A stretch of DNA of 64,000 nucleotides from assembly GCF_000772955.1 (NCBI RefSeq), contig NZ_JPVO01000049.1, forward strand, positions 106,713 through 170,712. The letters are read 5' to 3'. The stretch's first letter is position 1, and every line of letters starts with the position of its first letter. The stretch comes from Ureibacillus sinduriensis BLB-1 = JCM 15800 (lineage in GTDB: Bacteria > Bacillota > Bacilli > Bacillales_A > Planococcaceae). Position numbers and translations under genes: made by a program. A model generated the notes under the pieces. That model was not told the DNA's origin. It did not search any database and worked only from the letters and a program-made list of their open reading frames with translations. Of this stretch, positions 11,148 through 20,778 are shown piece after piece.

Positions 11148-12791
11148 GTGGCAGAATTGGTGTATCAAACGCTTGGTGAGTTGCTAGAAGAGAAGTGTGA
11201 AAAATATCCGGAACGAGAGGCATTGGTTTATACGAACGAAAATTTGCGTATGACCTATGCCCAGTTCAATAAGCACAGTGACTTGGTGGCAAAAGCCCTT
11301 ATGGCGATCGGACTGGAGAAAGGCCATCATTTTTCGGTATGGACGACGAATGTACATCAGTGGCCGGGTCTACAGTTCGGTTCGGGTAAGATGGGTGCGC
11401 CGCTAGTAACGGTCAATACAAATTACCGTACAAGTGAATTGGAATTTTTGCTCAAGCAATCCGATTCAAGGGCCATTATCTTAATCGACCAGTATCGGGA
11501 CCATTCTTTTATCGAGACATTATATGAAATTTGCCCAGAATTGAAAGACTGCGAGCCTGGACATTTGCAAAGTGAGCGCCTTCCGCTTTTGAAAACTGTA
11601 ATTGTAATAAGTGATCAAAAATATCCCGGCACGTTCAGCTACGATGAATTTTTGGCAAATGGCAGCGGGGTGTCCGATGAACAGCTGGAGAAGCGCAAAC
11701 AATCCTTAAAATATGATGATGTCATTAATATTCAATATACATCAGGAACTACCGGTTTCCCTAAAGGCGTTATGCTCAGGCATTCCAACCTGATCAATAA
11801 TGCGATCAATATTGCGGAATGCATGAAGCTGACTCACGAAGACCGTCTTTGCATTCCTGTACCGTTCTTCCACTGTTTCGGATGTGTGATCGGAACATTG
11901 GCCATCGTTTCCGCTGGAGGCACAATGGTTCCTGTACAAGAATTCCATCCAGAGGAAGTTCTCCGTACTGTAGAAAAAGAAAAATGTACGGCGCTGCATG
12001 GGGTGCCCACGATGTTTATCAGTGAGCTCAATTTGCCGAATATTAAGGAGTTTGACTTATCATCATTACGGACTGGCGTCATGGCAGGTTCCAATTGCCC
12101 GATTGAAGTGATGAGGGACGTCATCAACATAATGGGAATGGAAGATGTGACAATTTGCTATGGTCAGACTGAATCGTCGCCCGTCATCACACAGACCCGA
12201 GCGGATGACCCACTCAATCTTAAAGTAGAAACGGTTGGCCGTGCTTTGCCGAATGTTGAAGTGAAAATTGTGAAGCCTGGTACTAACGAGGAGCTCCCAA
12301 GAGGAGAACAAGGCGAAATTTGTGCACGCGGATATGTCGTAATGAAAGGTTATTACAACAATCCAGCTGCAACCGAAGAGGCGATCGACAAAGACAACTG
12401 GCTTCATACCGGCGACCTTGGCACAATGGATGAAAATGGGTACGTAAGAGTTACCGGTAGACTGAAGGATATGATCATTCGCGGTGGCGAAAACATCTAC
12501 CCTCGTGAAATAGAAGAGTTCCTTTATCAACACCCAAAAGTGCTTGATGTGCAGGTGACGGGGGTTCCGGATGAGAAGTACGGAGAGGAAGCCGTAGCCT
12601 GGATTATCCTGAAAGAAGGACAAAATGCGACTGAAGAAGAGATAAAGGAATTCTGTACCGGGAAAATTTCAAGGCATAAGATTCCCCGTTATGTCTTTTT
12701 CATTGACAGCTATCCAATGACAGCGTCGGGGAAAATACAGAAGTTCAAACTTCGTGAACAGTTCAAAGGCTTCGTCAAAACATTGCAGTAG
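11148..12791 (+). CDS. yngI: AMP-dependent acyl-CoA synthetase (YngI-like)
   Basis: This 547-aa ANL enzyme has the YTSGTTGFPKGVM phosphate-binding motif, the YGQTESSPV motif, the HTGDLGTMDE motif and the C-terminal catalytic lysine in SGKIQKFKLRE. It activates a short or branched carboxylic acid to its CoA thioester, supplying the dehydrogenase encoded before it. GTG 11148 lies 7 bases behind GGAGG, while the in-frame ATG at 11142 is too close. The exact acid is unknown. The context suggests isovalerate or a related branched acid. Confidence 0.87.
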   Translation: MAELVYQTLGELLEEKCEKYPEREALVYTNENLRMTYAQFNKHSDLVAKALMAIGLEKGHHFSVWTTNVHQWPGLQFGSGKMGAPLVTVNTNYRTSELEFLLKQSDSRAIILIDQYRDHSFIETLYEICPELKDCEPGHLQSERLPLLKTVIVISDQKYPGTFSYDEFLANGSGVSDEQLEKRKQSLKYDDVINIQYTSGTTGFPKGVMLRHSNLINNAINIAECMKLTHEDRLCIPVPFFHCFGCVIGTLAIVSAGGTMVPVQEFHPEEVLRTVEKEKCTALHGVPTMFISELNLPNIKEFDLSSLRTGVMAGSNCPIEVMRDVINIMGMEDVTICYGQTESSPVITQTRADDPLNLKVETVGRALPNVEVKIVKPGTNEELPRGEQGEICARGYVVMKGYYNNPAATEEAIDKDNWLHTGDLGTMDENGYVRVTGRLKDMIIRGGENIYPREIEEFLYQHPKVLDVQVTGVPDEKYGEEAVAWIILKEGQNATEEEIKEFCTGKISRHKIPRYVFFIDSYPMTASGKIQKFKLREQFKGFVKTLQ

Positions 12792-12802
12792 GAGGGTGGA
12801 TT

Positions 12803-14164
12803 ATGTTCAAAAAAGTACTCATTGCGAATCGGGGAGAAATTGCAAGACGCATCATAAAAACTTGCAAAAGACTGGGCATCGACACAGTGGCGATTTATTC
12901 AGAAGCCGATGCGAACAGCCTTCATGTTAAAGAGGCAACAGAAAGCTTCTGTATAGGCAAACCGCCTGTCGCTCAAAGTTATTTGAATATTGATGCCATT
13001 CTGGATGTGGCAAAGCAGACAAATGCCGATGCAATACATCCGGGTTACGGATTATTATCCGAGAATGCCAACTTTGCAAAAAGGGTGGAAGACGAAGGGT
13101 TGACGTTTATCGGACCTAAGTCGGATGTCATTAAAATGATGGGCAGCAAACTGGAAGCGCGTAAAACGATGGAACAAGCCGGTGTGCCGATTGTGCAAGG
13201 TGTCAATGATCCGATTGCCGATACGGATGAAGCAGCAAAAATAGCCGGGGAAATTGGCTATCCGGTTATGCTGAAAGCTTCTGCCGGGGGCGGCGGAATC
13301 GGAATGCAGCTAGTGAACAATGAGGAGGAGCTTCGCAAAGCATTTGAAGGCAATCAAAAACGTGCACAAAGCTTTTTCGGAGATGGCACAATGTTCATCG
13401 AAAAATTTATTGCAGAGCCGCATCATATCGAAGTGCAGGTGCTGGCTGATGAACATGGAAATGTCGTCCCAATTTTCGAGCGCGAATGCTCCATCCAAAG
13501 GCGCAATCAAAAGGTTGTGGAGGAAGCACCGTCACCATTCATATCCGAAGAAACACGTAAGAAAATGCTTGATGCCGCTGTGGATGCAGCAAAGCATATC
13601 GGTTATACAAATGCGGGAACGATCGAGTTTCTTGTAGACCGGGAGCAAAACTTCTATTTCCTTGAAATGAATACTAGGCTCCAAGTAGAACATCCGGTAA
13701 CGGAGGAGATTACAGGACTGGACCTTGTGGAACAGCAGCTGAAGGTTGCCGATGGCGAGAAGCTTGCTTTTACAAGGGAGGACATCCAGAAAAAAGGGCA
13801 TGCAATCGAGGTGCGAATTTATGCTGAGCACCCGGTGACATTCTATCCATCACCAGGAAAAATCACGAAACTTGAATTGCCACAGGGTGAAGGAATCCGC
13901 CATGAGATAGCAGTAGAAAGCGGGAGCGATGTTACACCATTCTACGATCCAATGATTGCAAAGTTGGTCGTGTTTGGAAAGACGCGGGAAGAAGCATGTG
14001 CAAAATTGGCGGATGCTTTACGTAACTATGAAGTCGAGGGAATCCAAACAAATATACCGATGTTATTGGAAACGGTGACACATGAACAGTTCCAAAAAGG
14101 CATGACAACGACGAAGTTTGTAGAGGAATATTATTTACCAAAAGTAACAACAGTCGGTAAATAA
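12803..14164 (+). CDS. yngH: Acyl-CoA carboxylase biotin carboxylase subunit (YngH-like)
   Basis: This 453-aa protein is a stand-alone biotin carboxylase. It has the N-terminal FKKVLIANRGEIARRII motif, the ATP-grasp glycine-rich loop KASAGGGGIGMQ, the ERECSIQRRNQKVVEEAPSP block and the EMNTRLQVEHPVTE catalytic region. It carboxylates biotin on the 70-aa carrier encoded next. With the carboxyltransferase at 16184 it should form 3-methylcrotonyl-CoA carboxylase. Unlike mitochondrial MCC alpha, the carrier domain is a separate gene here. Confidence 0.92.
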   Translation: MFKKVLIANRGEIARRIIKTCKRLGIDTVAIYSEADANSLHVKEATESFCIGKPPVAQSYLNIDAILDVAKQTNADAIHPGYGLLSENANFAKRVEDEGLTFIGPKSDVIKMMGSKLEARKTMEQAGVPIVQGVNDPIADTDEAAKIAGEIGYPVMLKASAGGGGIGMQLVNNEEELRKAFEGNQKRAQSFFGDGTMFIEKFIAEPHHIEVQVLADEHGNVVPIFERECSIQRRNQKVVEEAPSPFISEETRKKMLDAAVDAAKHIGYTNAGTIEFLVDREQNFYFLEMNTRLQVEHPVTEEITGLDLVEQQLKVADGEKLAFTREDIQKKGHAIEVRIYAEHPVTFYPSPGKITKLELPQGEGIRHEIAVESGSDVTPFYDPMIAKLVVFGKTREEACAKLADALRNYEVEGIQTNIPMLLETVTHEQFQKGMTTTKFVEEYYLPKVTTVGK

Positions 14165-14256
14165 GACGAGAAGTGGCGCGAATGATTGGACTTTGGCGAG
14201 AACATATCGAACGCGTGCCGCTTCTCTACATTCTATATTACGCGGAGGGAAAATAT

Positions 14257-14469
14257 ATGACAATAGTAAAAGCAACGATGGCAGGGACAGTATGGAAGGT
14301 TTTGGTGACGGAAGGGGAGCAAGTGGCAGCTGATCAGGACGTTGTCATTTTAGAATCCATGAAAATGGAAATTCCGATTGCTACGGAAGAAGCAGGAACA
14401 GTAAAACGCATTATTGCTTCGGAAGGGGATTTTATTAACGTAGACGATGATTTGCTTGAAATTGAATAA
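14257..14469 (+). CDS. yngHB: Biotin carboxyl carrier protein, 70 aa (YngHB-like)
   Basis: This 70-aa biotinyl domain has the biotinylation motif ESMKMEIPI (the modified lysine lies between the two methionines) and a second half-barrel ending in VDDDLLEIE. It swings carboxybiotin from the carboxylase to the carboxyltransferase. I start at the ATG at 14257, 8 bases after GGAGGG. A longer in-frame reading from 14173 would add 28 residues without family support. About 90 bp separates it from the carboxylase gene. Confidence 0.92.
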   Translation: MTIVKATMAGTVWKVLVTEGEQVAADQDVVILESMKMEIPIATEEAGTVKRIIASEGDFINVDDDLLEIE

Positions 14470-14483
14470 GGGGAGTGTAGCCC

Positions 14484-15404
14484 ATGCAGCTGCCGAAACA
14501 AGTACAAATTAAAGAAGTCGGACCACGCGATGGATTGCAAAATGAAACGTTGTTCATTCCAAGTGCCGACAAAGTCAGCCTTGTTAATCGGTTAAGTGAA
14601 ACAGGACTGAATTATATTGAAGTGACGAGCTTCGTGCATCCAAAATGGATCCCGCAACTTGCAGACGCTGTAGAGGTATTGAAAGAAATTAAGCGAAACA
14701 CCGACGTTACTTACGCTGCACTTGTACCGAACAGCAAGGGGCTGGAAAGGGCACTTCAAGCTGAAGTCGATGAAGTAAGCATCTTTATGTCAGCAAGTGA
14801 GGGACATAACAAAGCGAACATCAATAAATCCATCGATGAGACGTTTCCTGTATTGAAAGAAGTGGTGGATGGCGCCCTGGCTGCCGGCAAGACGGTAAGG
14901 GGTTATATTTCCACCGTCATTTCTTGCCCTCATGATGGCTATACAAAACCAGAACAAGTCGTGTACGTGGCTGAAAAATTATTTGATCTGGGTGTTTCGG
15001 AAATATCGCTCGGCGATACAATCGGCGTCGGGGTACCGACACAAGTGGATGCCCTGTTGGTGGAAATGTTGCGTCATTTCAAAGCGGATCGGCTTGCAAT
15101 GCATTTTCACGACACACGCGGTACGGCATTGGCAAATGTTATGGCGAGTCTTGCGCACGGCATTACGAAATTCGACAGTGCCATCGGGGGACTTGGCGGC
15201 TGCCCGTATGCGAAAGGGGCAACAGGCAATGTGGCGACTGAGGATCTATTGTATTTACTTCATAGGATGGGCATCGAAACAGGCGTCAACCTGGATAAAA
15301 TCCAGAAAACAGCACTCTATATGGAGCAGATTGTCGGTAAAAAACTATCATCCAAACTGGTGGCAATAGCACGGGGGGAGGAACAATCATGCGAAATTTC
15401 GTAA
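14484..15404 (+). CDS. yngG: Hydroxymethylglutaryl-CoA lyase (YngG-like)
   Basis: This 306-aa HMGL-like TIM barrel splits HMG-CoA into acetyl-CoA and acetoacetate, the last step of leucine degradation. It has the EVGPRDGLQNE motif near the N-terminus, metal ligands in AMHFHDTRGTALAN, and the HMG-CoA lyase signature around GLGGCPYAKGATGNVATED with its catalytic cysteine. It overlaps the next gene by 16 bases. Its product acetoacetate is the substrate of ScoAB, encoded at the other end of this block. Confidence 0.93.
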   Translation: MQLPKQVQIKEVGPRDGLQNETLFIPSADKVSLVNRLSETGLNYIEVTSFVHPKWIPQLADAVEVLKEIKRNTDVTYAALVPNSKGLERALQAEVDEVSIFMSASEGHNKANINKSIDETFPVLKEVVDGALAAGKTVRGYISTVISCPHDGYTKPEQVVYVAEKLFDLGVSEISLGDTIGVGVPTQVDALLVEMLRHFKADRLAMHFHDTRGTALANVMASLAHGITKFDSAIGGLGGCPYAKGATGNVATEDLLYLLHRMGIETGVNLDKIQKTALYMEQIVGKKLSSKLVAIARGEEQSCEIS

Positions 15405-16168
15405 CAGTGGAGATACAAGATGGTGTAGCAGTCATTCAATTTACCAGAAGTGAGGCCGCCAACGCGTTATCCGTTCAAATGTTACATGAAATCAACGAGG
15501 TGTTGGAAGAGATTCACTATAATCGTTTCATCCGTGCCGTCATTGTTACAGGCGCTGGAGAAAAAGCATTTTGTGCGGGTGCGGACTTGAAGGAACGAAA
15601 AGGAATGAATGAAGAAGAGACCCGTAAAACGATTGCCTTGATCGGCAAAACCGTGAATCACTTTGAAGCGCTTGCCCAGCCTGTCATAGCGGCGATAAAT
15701 GGGGTCGCATTTGGCGGGGGTCTTGAGCTTGCACTTGCATGTGATATTCGAATGGCCAGCAGCACGGCGAAACTCGGATTGACTGAAACCGCTCTAGGGA
15801 TCATCCCGGGTGCGGGGGGGACGCAGCGACTCCCTCGCCTTATTGGGATCGGGAAGGCGAAGGAACTGATTTATACAGCCCGGCGAATATCGGCAGAGGA
15901 AGCATACCGATACGGGATTGTGGAGCACATCGTGGAACCGCAAGAACTGCTCGATCAGGCCAAAATTCTCGCACACGAGATAGGAAAAAATGCGCCTCTT
16001 TCACTCATTCAAGCGAAAACAGCCATCAATCAGGGGATGCAGACGGATATTTCGACTGGACTGCAGATCGAAACATTAGCTTATAGCCGTTTACTCCAAA
16101 CGGAAGACCGTTTGGAAGGATTAAAAGCTTTTCAGGAGAAACGCTCACCAGTCTATCATGGCAAATAA
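15389..16168 (+). CDS. yngF: Enoyl-CoA hydratase (methylglutaconyl-CoA type, YngF-like)
   Basis: This 259-aa crotonase-fold protein has the oxyanion-hole segment EKAFCAGADLKER and the FGGGLELALACD and TALGIIPGAGGTQRLPRLIG motifs. Two glutamates sit at the usual catalytic places. In this operon it would hydrate 3-methylglutaconyl-CoA to HMG-CoA. The start lies inside the 3' end of the lyase gene behind GGGGGGAGGAA, indicating tight translational coupling. Confidence 0.9.
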   Translation: MRNFVTVEIQDGVAVIQFTRSEAANALSVQMLHEINEVLEEIHYNRFIRAVIVTGAGEKAFCAGADLKERKGMNEEETRKTIALIGKTVNHFEALAQPVIAAINGVAFGGGLELALACDIRMASSTAKLGLTETALGIIPGAGGTQRLPRLIGIGKAKELIYTARRISAEEAYRYGIVEHIVEPQELLDQAKILAHEIGKNAPLSLIQAKTAINQGMQTDISTGLQIETLAYSRLLQTEDRLEGLKAFQEKRSPVYHGK

Positions 16169-16183
16169 AGGGGGATGGGAGAA

Positions 16184-17722
16184 ATGACAAAATTGACAGC
16201 TGATAAGAATTATCAACAAATGAAAGATACCGTGTTAAAAGGCGGTCATGAAAAATACCATGAGAAAAATAAGGAACAGGGGAAATTATTTGTTCGCGAG
16301 CGTCTGGAGCTGCTGTTTGACGAGGGGTTAATGGCCGAGGATGGAACGTTTGCCAATGTACTTGCAGGCGACCTACCTGCAGATGGCGTCGTCACGGGTA
16401 TCGGAAAAATCCACGGACGGACTGTGTGTGTAATGGCAAATGATTCAACAGTCAAAGCAGGCTCTTGGGGAAAAAGGACGGTCGAGAAAATTATACGAAT
16501 CCAGGAGACTGCCGAAAAATTAGGGGTACCACTCTTTTACTTGGTGGATTCGGCAGGTGCGCGTATTACGGATCAGTTGGAAATGTTCCCGGGCCGTCGT
16601 GGAGCAGGCCGGATTTTTTATAATCAGGTGAAATTGTCGGGCCGCATTCCGCAAATCTGTCTACTATTCGGCCCTTCAGCAGCGGGCGGCGCGTACATCC
16701 CTGCCTTTTGCGATGTGGTTGTCATGGTGGAAGGGAATGCCTCCATGTATTTAGGCTCGCCCCGTATGGCGGAAATGGTTATTGGGGAAAAAGTCGATCT
16801 TGAAACGATGGGCGGCGCGAAAATGCACTGTTCGGTTTCGGGCTGCGGCGATGTGCTTGCAAAAACGGAGGAAGAGGCAATTGCCTATGCAAGACAGTAC
16901 ATTAGCTATTTCCCGGATAACTTCAAAAATAAGCCGAAAGTGGAAGAGCCAAAACTACCCGCAACGTTTGAGAAATCCATTGAGGAAATTATCCCGGAAA
17001 ATCAAAACGCGGCGTTTAACATGTACCACTTGATTGACCGGATTATCGATGAAGGTTCTTTCTGTGAAGTGAAAAAGCTATTCGCATCTGAAATCATCAC
17101 CGGCTTTGCGCGCATCAATGGCCAGTCTGTCGGCATTATTGCCAATCAGCCCCGGGTCAAAGGCGGCGTGTTATTCCATGATTCAGCAGACAAGGCAGCG
17201 AAATTCATCAGCCTATGTGATGCGTTCCATATCCCGCTTCTCTTCCTGGCAGATGTTCCGGGATTCATGATTGGTACACAGGTCGAGAAGATGGGGATAA
17301 TCCGCCATGGTGCGAAGATGATTTTTGCGATGAGTGAAGCAACTGTGCCGAAAATTACTGTCATTGTCCGCAAGGCCTATGGTGCAGGACTTTATGCGAT
17401 GGCCGGCCCAGCTTTCGAACCGGATGTATGCATTGCATTGACAGGCGCACAAATTGCAGTAATGGGCCCGGAAGCCGCAGTGAATGCGGTCTATGCCAAC
17501 AAGATTGCAGCATTGCCTAAAGAGGAACAGGCAGCATTTATTGAACAGCAGCGTGAAGAATACCGAAAAGAAATTGATGTGTACCGACTTGCGTCCGAGT
17601 TGATTATCGATGATATCATTGAACCGAATGAACTTCGCAGGACGTTGGAGCTTCGCCTAGAAGCCTATAAATCGAAAAACCAGACATTCACGGAGCGCAA
17701 ACATGGTGTTAGTCCGGTATAA
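16184..17722 (+). CDS. yngE: Acyl-CoA carboxylase carboxyltransferase subunit (YngE-like)
   Basis: This 512-aa two-domain crotonase-like carboxyltransferase moves CO2 from carboxybiotin to an acyl-CoA, probably 3-methylcrotonyl-CoA. Its oxyanion-stabilising motifs are FGPSAAGGAYIPAFCD in the N-half and VRKAYGAGLYAMAG in the C-half. I prefer ATG 16184, nine bases from GGGG. ATG 16175 touches that sequence. It is the last gene of the operon and is followed by strong hairpins. Propionyl-CoA carboxylase is the main alternative, but the neighbours favour the leucine route. Confidence 0.9.
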   Translation: MTKLTADKNYQQMKDTVLKGGHEKYHEKNKEQGKLFVRERLELLFDEGLMAEDGTFANVLAGDLPADGVVTGIGKIHGRTVCVMANDSTVKAGSWGKRTVEKIIRIQETAEKLGVPLFYLVDSAGARITDQLEMFPGRRGAGRIFYNQVKLSGRIPQICLLFGPSAAGGAYIPAFCDVVVMVEGNASMYLGSPRMAEMVIGEKVDLETMGGAKMHCSVSGCGDVLAKTEEEAIAYARQYISYFPDNFKNKPKVEEPKLPATFEKSIEEIIPENQNAAFNMYHLIDRIIDEGSFCEVKKLFASEIITGFARINGQSVGIIANQPRVKGGVLFHDSADKAAKFISLCDAFHIPLLFLADVPGFMIGTQVEKMGIIRHGAKMIFAMSEATVPKITVIVRKAYGAGLYAMAGPAFEPDVCIALTGAQIAVMGPEAAVNAVYANKIAALPKEEQAAFIEQQREEYRKEIDVYRLASELIIDDIIEPNELRRTLELRLEAYKSKNQTFTERKHGVSPV

Positions 17723-17802
17723 CACACCCGATAGTTTATTTTCCCGCTGAAAATTAAATTATAGTAAAGAAGGGTGCCTCAACCATTTGGAGGCACCTTC
17801 AG

Positions 17803-17846
17803 AGTGTAGACAAAGTCGATCTTCGACTTTGTCTACACTTTTTTTT
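17803..17846 (+). terminator. Strong terminator of the leucine operon
   Basis: A perfect 17-bp stem, AGTGTAGACAAAGTCGA with its complement, around a three-base loop is followed by eight T residues. Confidence 0.92.
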
Positions 17847-17875
17847 AGTCTATTTCCTTCAACGGAAAATTACCC

Positions 17876-18001
17876 AGACTGTCTTGAAAACGCTTGGCAG
17901 ACAAGGCGGGCAGTCGAGTGAAGACCCGAATAGAACAAAACGTTCATGAGGGGACGAGCGAGACAACCAACGCAGGATGAAAGCGTTTGTCAACAGTCTG
18001 A
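17876..18001. repeat. About 125-bp element with imperfect inverted ends
   Basis: The left end (CAGACTGTCTTGAAAACGCTT) is matched by AAGCGTTTGTCAACAGTCTG at the right end, giving an imperfect 20-bp terminal inverted repeat. It encloses about 85 bp without an open frame. It lies between two copies of the same GGTGCCTCAACCATT hairpin, so it looks like a small inserted palindromic or MITE-like unit. Confidence 0.5.
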
Positions 18002-18032
18002 AGGTGCCTCAACCATTATGAGGCACCTTTTT
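18001..18032 (+). terminator. Second terminator, near-copy of the hairpin at 17771
   Basis: AAGGTGCCTC pairs with GAGGCACCTT around a 9-base loop and is followed by TTT. The stem and most of the loop repeat the hairpin at 17773-17797. Confidence 0.75.
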
Positions 18033-18238
18033 ATGTTGTTGGCGGTTCGAATCGGTTTATGGAGAATTCCCAACTGAAGTGCGCTCCATTCATTCTCGAA
18101 AGAAGCAATCAGGCCGCAAGATTTATTGCACCGTTCCCTTCGATTTGGTACAAGATTAAATACAATCTATGTGTAACATGTTAAAATAGGTACTATATGC
18201 CAAGTGTATGGATCACAGGTTGATAGGGGGTAATGAGT

Positions 18239-19174
18239 ATGCAGGTAACGACAAAGGAAGTCGTAGAAAAATTCAATTTAACGCTAGTAAGCGGGCATGA
18301 AGGGATTGGCCGTTATATTACAACGAGTGATATTTCGAGGCCAGGACTTGAAATGGCAGGCTATTTTACACATTATCCTGCAAATCGGGTTCAGTTAATC
18401 GGCAAAACTGAATTATCTTTTTTTGAAATGCTCCCAACGGAATTAAAAAAGGAGCGGATGTTGAAACTTTGCTCACATGAAACTCCCGCTATCGTCGTTT
18501 CACGAGGTTTGGAAGTGCCGGTGGAATTGATTGCCGCTTCCAATGAAAATGATGTTCCGGTATTGAGCACCTCAATGAAAACTTCAAGTTTCTCCAGTAG
18601 GTTGACGAATTTCCTGGAAAGTGAATTAGCGCCAACAGCAGCTGTGCATGGAGTGCTGGTCGATGTATATGGAATAGGCGTTTTAATTATCGGAAAAAGC
18701 GGTGTTGGTAAAAGTGAAACAGCCCTGGAGCTCATAAAAAAGGGACATCGGCTAGTTGCGGATGATTGTGTTGAAATCCGCCAAGAAACGGAAGACTTGA
18801 TCATCGGCAGTCCACCACCTCTCTTGGAGCATCTTCTGGAAATCCGGGGGATTGGCATCATCGATATCATGACCTTGTTCGGCGCCAGTGCAATCCGTCC
18901 AACAAAACGAATTACATTAATCATTGAGCTGGAAAACTGGGATCCGGATAAAACCTATGATCGATTAGGTTTGGATGAAGAGAAAATGAAAATCATTGAT
19001 ACAGAAATTACCAAATTAACGATTCCTGTCCAACCAGGACGAAATGTATCTGTAATTATAGAGGTAGCAGCGATGAATTACCGATTGAAAAAAATGGGTG
19101 TAAACGCGGCACAGGAATTTTCCAGGAGATTAGATGAAGTCATCGCAATTCAAGATGAGATGGATGACTATTAA
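18239..19174 (+). CDS. hprK: HPr kinase/phosphorylase
   Basis: This 311-aa bifunctional enzyme phosphorylates HPr and Crh on Ser46 and removes the phosphate again, setting carbon catabolite repression. It has the Walker A motif GKSGVGKS (residues 152-159), the conserved His near residue 137 and the family signature [11 protein letters not shown] (about 200-210). ATG 18239 is chosen because it is 8 bases from AGGGGG, whereas the ATG at 18233 is only two. Its substrate Crh is encoded at 34132 in the same window. The hprK-lgt-ppaX-yvoF order is that of Bacillus. Confidence 0.96.
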   Translation: MQVTTKEVVEKFNLTLVSGHEGIGRYITTSDISRPGLEMAGYFTHYPANRVQLIGKTELSFFEMLPTELKKERMLKLCSHETPAIVVSRGLEVPVELIAASNENDVPVLSTSMKTSSFSSRLTNFLESELAPTAAVHGVLVDVYGIGVLIIGKSGVGKSETALELIKKGHRLVADDCVEIRQETEDLIIGSPPPLLEHLLEIRGIGIIDIMTLFGASAIRPTKRITLIIELENWDPDKTYDRLGLDEEKMKIIDTEITKLTIPVQPGRNVSVIIEVAAMNYRLKKMGVNAAQEFSRRLDEVIAIQDEMDDY

Positions 19175-19213
19175 CGCCTTAATAAGGATGTTCTAGATGA
19201 GAGGGGTATTTAA

Positions 19214-20092
19214 ATGGAACAAGTTTTACTTGCAATAAACCCTGTTGCTTTTTCGCTAGGGAACTTGGAAGTACGATGGTATGGAATCTTGATAGCTTTA
19301 GGAATTGTACTAGCTTATTTTGTTGGCCAAAGAGAGGCTGTGAAAAGAGGATTACCTGAAGACTTCTTGGCAGATTTGTTAATTTGGGCGATCCCAATCT
19401 CGATTATTTCTGCCCGCATCTATTATGTTTCAATGAAGTGGGAGTATTACGGAGCGAACCCCGAGAAGATAATCCAAATTTGGAACGGTGGTATCGCCAT
19501 TCACGGCGCTTTAATTGGTGCTGTCATTACTGCTTTCATCTACTGTAAGAAAAAAGGGTTCAGCTTTTTGAAGGTGGCAGATATTCTTGCGCCAAGTCTT
19601 TTGATTGGACAAATTATCGGACGCTGGGGCAATTTCATGAACCAGGAAGCTTACGGTGGCCCAGTATCCCGTGAATTTTTGGAAAATCTAATGATCCCGA
19701 ATTGGATTATTGAACAAATGTACGTCCAAGATCTTGGTACATATGTTCATCCAACGTTCCTATATGAATCACTTTGGAATGTAGTTGGCCTGATTATCCT
19801 GCTGATTTTAAGAAAAGTGAACTTGCATCGCGGAGAAATTTTCTTCAGTTACATGATCTGGTATTCAATCGGGCGTTTCTACATTGAGGGCATGCGAACG
19901 GACAGTTTATATTTGATTGAGGAATTATTGCGTTCTGCACAAGTCGTATCGATTTTAGCGATTGTTTTGGGGATTATTCTCATTGTGTACAGACGAATGA
20001 AGGTGCGTCCAGTAGTTCGTTATCTCGATGAAGAGAAAGTTGCTGGCAACAATGCGAAAAATAACGCCAACAATAAAGTGAAAAAAAAGTAG
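19214..20092 (+). CDS. lgt: Prolipoprotein diacylglyceryl transferase
   Basis: This 292-aa integral membrane enzyme moves diacylglycerol from phosphatidylglycerol to the lipobox cysteine of pre-lipoproteins. It has about seven membrane segments, the HGALIGAV motif with the essential histidine, and the Lgt signature GRWGNFMNQEAYGG. The C-terminus ends in a Lys/Asn-rich tail (NNAKNNANNKVKKK) that makes it about 20 residues longer than B. subtilis Lgt. Lipoprotein substrates in this window are the cytochrome at 7050 and the binding protein at 36202. Confidence 0.95.
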   Translation: MEQVLLAINPVAFSLGNLEVRWYGILIALGIVLAYFVGQREAVKRGLPEDFLADLLIWAIPISIISARIYYVSMKWEYYGANPEKIIQIWNGGIAIHGALIGAVITAFIYCKKKGFSFLKVADILAPSLLIGQIIGRWGNFMNQEAYGGPVSREFLENLMIPNWIIEQMYVQDLGTYVHPTFLYESLWNVVGLIILLILRKVNLHRGEIFFSYMIWYSIGRFYIEGMRTDSLYLIEELLRSAQVVSILAIVLGIILIVYRRMKVRPVVRYLDEEKVAGNNAKNNANNKVKKK

Positions 20093-20138
20093 GCAATTTA
20101 CGGGGCTCGTAAAGAGATAAAGGAGTTGCAAAACCACC

Positions 20139-20774
20139 ATGAAAGCTTTGCTATTTGATTTTGACGGAACATTATTAAATACCAATGACCTTATCATTCA
20201 AACTTTTATGCATGTACTAGAAGAACGATTTCCTGGGCAATATTCGCCAAAAGATTGCATGGATTTCATTGGACCGTCATTAAAAGAAACCTTTGAACAA
20301 ATAATACCAGACGAACTAGACGAAATGATTGAGAAATATCGACAATGGAACTTGGCCAACCACGACACATTGGTGACGGAATATGAAGGAGCAGTCGATA
20401 CGTTAGAAAAACTGCACGAAAAAGGGATCCGACTTGCGATTGTATCGACAAAAAGGCGTGCAATGATTGAAAAAGGGTTGGAACTGATGGGAGCTAAGCA
20501 TCTTTTTGAATTGGTGGTCGGATTGGACGATGTAAAATATGTCAAACCTAATCCCGAGCCAGTTCTATTGGCGATTGAAAAATTAAGCGTCAATAAGGAA
20601 GAGGTCATGATGATTGGGGATAATTATCATGATATTATTGCAGGTCAAAAAGCAGGTGTGAAGACTGCCGGTGTTGCATGGTCCATCAAAGGAGAACAGT
20701 TTTTGAGCCAATTTAATCCGGACTACATTTTACAGCATATGTCCGATCTATTAACGATAGTGGAGGAATCTTAA
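20139..20774 (+). CDS. ppaX: Pyrophosphatase PpaX (HAD family)
   Basis: This 211-aa HAD hydrolase has motif I DFDGTLLNT, a motif II threonine in IVSTKRR, and a motif IV MIGDNYHDI. PpaX hydrolyses the pyrophosphate made when HprK dephosphorylates HPr-Ser-P, pulling that reaction forward. The position two genes after hprK supports PpaX over a generic phosphoglycolate phosphatase. It is followed after four bases by the acyltransferase gene. Confidence 0.92.
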   Translation: MKALLFDFDGTLLNTNDLIIQTFMHVLEERFPGQYSPKDCMDFIGPSLKETFEQIIPDELDEMIEKYRQWNLANHDTLVTEYEGAVDTLEKLHEKGIRLAIVSTKRRAMIEKGLELMGAKHLFELVVGLDDVKYVKPNPEPVLLAIEKLSVNKEEVMMIGDNYHDIIAGQKAGVKTAGVAWSIKGEQFLSQFNPDYILQHMSDLLTIVEES

Positions 20775-20778
20775 TCTG

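Larger units (their letters stand above)
17723..18238. other. Gene-free 515-bp stretch holding three hairpins and a repeat
   Basis: Between the carboxyltransferase gene and hprK there is no credible gene. The stretch holds a hairpin without a T-run (17773-17797), a strong terminator (17803-17846), an element with inverted ends (17876-18001), a second terminator that duplicates the first hairpin (18001-18032), and the hprK promoter region. TTCGAT (18139-18144) and TACAAT (18161-18166) are 16 bp apart and are a plausible hprK promoter. Confidence 0.7.

Noticed and set aside
12066..12623. 185-codon minus-strand frame
   Set aside because: It lies wholly inside the acyl-CoA synthetase gene on the other strand and has no ribosome site.
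17773..17797. Terminator call for the first GGTGCCTC hairpin
   Set aside because: The stem is good but it is followed by TTCAGAG and not a T-run, so it was kept as part of the repeat structure only.
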